The notes below the pieces were generated by a model. That model did no database searches. It was given only the letters and a program-made list of their open reading frames with translations, and had not been told where the DNA came from. A program made the translations under genes and the position numbers. Positions 14,898 to 15,677 of a stretch of DNA of 15,677 bases are shown one piece after another. The number at the start of each line of letters is the position of its first letter. The first letter of the stretch is position 1. The DNA is from Candidatus Roizmanbacteria bacterium (GTDB lineage: Bacteria > Patescibacteriota > Microgenomatia > UBA1406 > GWC2-37-13), in NCBI GenBank assembly GCA_027002315.1, contig JALWZV010000051.1, positions 1-15,677 of the forward strand, in the 5' to 3' direction.

Positions 14898-14924
14898 ATT
14901 TCTAATGAACTAATGTTTTAAACA
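14898..14924 (+). repeat. 27-bp direct repeat, right copy
   Basis: Identical to 11-37. The last base coincides with the first base of the insertion sequence's inverted repeat, so the match stops where the mobile element starts. An additional TTTCTAAT at 14892-14899 precedes it. Confidence 0.75.
14916..14923 (+). repeat. Possible degenerate 8-bp target duplication (left side)
   Basis: TTTTAAAC here and TTTTAATT at 15658-15665 flank the insertion sequence and agree at six of eight positions. IS1595-family elements usually make 8-bp duplications. The sequence is AT-rich, so chance similarity is quite possible. Confidence 0.25.
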
Positions 14925-14939
14925 GGCTCTTGACTAGCA
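14924..14939 (+). repeat. Left terminal inverted repeat of the IS
   Basis: AGGCTCTTGACTAGCA, perfectly complementary to 15642-15657. The TTGACT inside it sits only nine bases before the transposase -10, too close to serve as its -35. Confidence 0.85.
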
Positions 14940-14941
14940 TC

Positions 14942-14950
14942 TGATATACT
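14942..14950 (+). promoter_or_regulatory. Extended -10 promoter of the transposase
   Basis: TG-A-TATACT spans 14942-14950, just inside the left inverted repeat. The predicted start near 14957 falls after the GTG at 14956 but five bases before the ATG at 14962, which favours the ATG as the start codon. Confidence 0.5.
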
Positions 14951-14961
14951 AAAGTGTGAAG

Positions 14962-15636
14962 ATGAAAGGCCACAATAAGCCATTAAGCGCATATAAAAGA
15001 AAAAAAATAATTCGGTGTTTTTGTTTAGACTTAACAGCTGTTCAAACAAGTAAATTATTAAGTATAAACAGGAATACTGTTAACAAATATTACAATATCT
15101 ATAGACAAGCAATATATAGATACCAAGTGAACGAATTAAAGAAGTTTAGAGGAGAGGTTGAGGTAGATGAGAGTTACTTTGGTCCAAGAAGGATAAAGGG
15201 ACAAGCAACGAAGAGAGGAAGAGGAACTCATAGACAACCTGTGTTTGGTATTTATGAAAGAAATGGTAAGGTCTACACAGAAATTATACCTAATTGTAAA
15301 AGACAAACATTAAGGAAAATAATACGAGGTAAAATAGATATTGAAAGTACAATTTACTCTGATAGCTGGTCAGGTTATAAGGGTTTGGTTGATGTAGGAT
15401 ATAATAAGCATCACAGGATTGCTCACAAGAGAGATGAGTTTTCTAATAAAAGAGGGGTTCATATTAACGGAATAGAAGCTTTTTGGTCATTTACTAAAAG
15501 GCGTTTAATAAAATTCAATGGAGTTAAGAAGAATTTCTATCTTCATATTAAAGAATGTGAGTGGAGATGGAATAAAACTAAAACCCAAATGGAACAAGAA
15601 TTAGTTAAAATTTTAAAGAAATACAATAAAAATTAA
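14962..15636 (+). CDS. IS1595-family transposase
   Basis: DDE-type transposase of 224 residues from ATG 14962 (226 from GTG 14956). Numbered from the ATG, an N-terminal helix-turn-helix lies at about 25-50 (TAVQTSKLLSINRNTVNKYY). The catalytic core follows, with first Asp D69 in EVEVDESYFG, a signature of this family, second Asp D134 in IYSDSWSGY, and a third site around N169 and E172 in HINGIEAFWSFTKRRL. The protein is complete with no frameshift. The ATG is preferred because the internal promoter would start transcription just downstream of the GTG. The gene ends five bases before the right inverted repeat. Confidence 0.9.
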   Translation: MKGHNKPLSAYKRKKIIRCFCLDLTAVQTSKLLSINRNTVNKYYNIYRQAIYRYQVNELKKFRGEVEVDESYFGPRRIKGQATKRGRGTHRQPVFGIYERNGKVYTEIIPNCKRQTLRKIIRGKIDIESTIYSDSWSGYKGLVDVGYNKHHRIAHKRDEFSNKRGVHINGIEAFWSFTKRRLIKFNGVKKNFYLHIKECEWRWNKTKTQMEQELVKILKKYNKN

Positions 15637-15641
15637 TAATT

Positions 15642-15657
15642 TGCTAGTCAAGAGCCT
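15642..15657 (+). repeat. Right terminal inverted repeat of the IS
   Basis: TGCTAGTCAAGAGCCT, the exact reverse complement of 14924-14939. The 20 bases beyond it to the window end are AT-rich and contain the possible target-site mate TTTTAATT (15658-15665). Confidence 0.85.
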
Positions 15658-15677
15658 TTTTAATTAAGGTTTTTTAC

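Larger units (their letters stand above)
14924..15657 (+). mobile_element. Complete IS1595-family insertion sequence (734 bp)
   Basis: The element is bounded by perfect 16-bp terminal inverted repeats, AGGCTCTTGACTAGCA at 14924-14939 and its reverse complement at 15642-15657. It contains one intact transposase gene filling nearly all the interior, with an internal promoter. Size and organisation fit small IS1595 elements of the IS1016-like kind. The element looks intact and potentially active. The end base could be 14925/15656 (GGCTCTT...) instead, a one-base uncertainty. Confidence 0.85.

Noticed and set aside
14930..14950. TTGACT plus TATACT as a classical -35/-10 promoter for the transposase
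   Set aside because: The spacer is only nine bases, far below the usual 16-18. The TGn extended -10 explains the promoter better, and TTGACT is part of the inverted repeat.

Overview
This window looks like a piece of a small, AT-rich bacterial genome, most likely a member of the Candidate Phyla Radiation (Patescibacteria). That placement is an inference. It rests on compact overlapping genes, almost no Shine-Dalgarno sequences, short versions of universal proteins, lineage-restricted hypothetical proteins, and repeat-filled gaps between gene blocks. The genetic code is standard (table 11): TAA, TAG and TGA all end proteins at family-normal lengths, which argues against the UGA-glycine code of Gracilibacteria and Absconditabacteria. 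No tRNA, rRNA or CRISPR array was seen.

Layout. (1) 1-579 is a gene-free, repeat-rich stretch holding TTTCTAAT-type repeats, a heptanucleotide tandem array and a large palindromic element. (2) 583-2605 (+) is rplU-rpmA-lemA-htpX: ribosomal proteins L21 and L27, then the LemA membrane protein and the HtpX membrane metalloprotease. (3) 2606-3001 is a second gene-free gap with another copy of the palindromic element. (4) 3002-6587 (-) is a tightly overlapping metal-uptake operon, transcribed as ABC ATPase, ABC-3 permease, FeoA, FeoB. (5) 6654-11234 (+) holds a 501-residue protein of unknown function followed by gatC-gatA-gatB, the tRNA-dependent amidotransferase that makes Gln-tRNA and/or Asn-tRNA. 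(6) 11231-12456 (-) is a two-gene operon of unrecognised proteins (111 and 291 residues). (7) 12575-14644 (+) is recG, the branched-DNA helicase. (8) 14628-14846 (-) is a small unrecognised gene whose 3' end overlaps recG. (9) 14924-15657 is a complete IS1595-type insertion sequence with perfect 16-bp terminal inverted repeats. It abuts a 27-bp sequence that also occurs at the left end of the window.

How the parts relate. The blocks alternate in strand. Several first genes carry a good -10 hexamer, often of extended TGn type, only about 7 to 20 bases before the start codon, so leaderless or near-leaderless mRNAs look common. Later genes in each operon are joined by 4-10 base overlaps or very short gaps. 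Translation (L21, L27, GatCAB), envelope quality control (LemA, HtpX), divalent-metal uptake (ABC-3 plus Feo) and DNA repair (RecG) are the recognisable functions. The least explained items are the 501-residue tripartite protein, the 111/291 gene pair, the 72-residue gene opposite the recG end, and the palindromic elements with a conserved interior.
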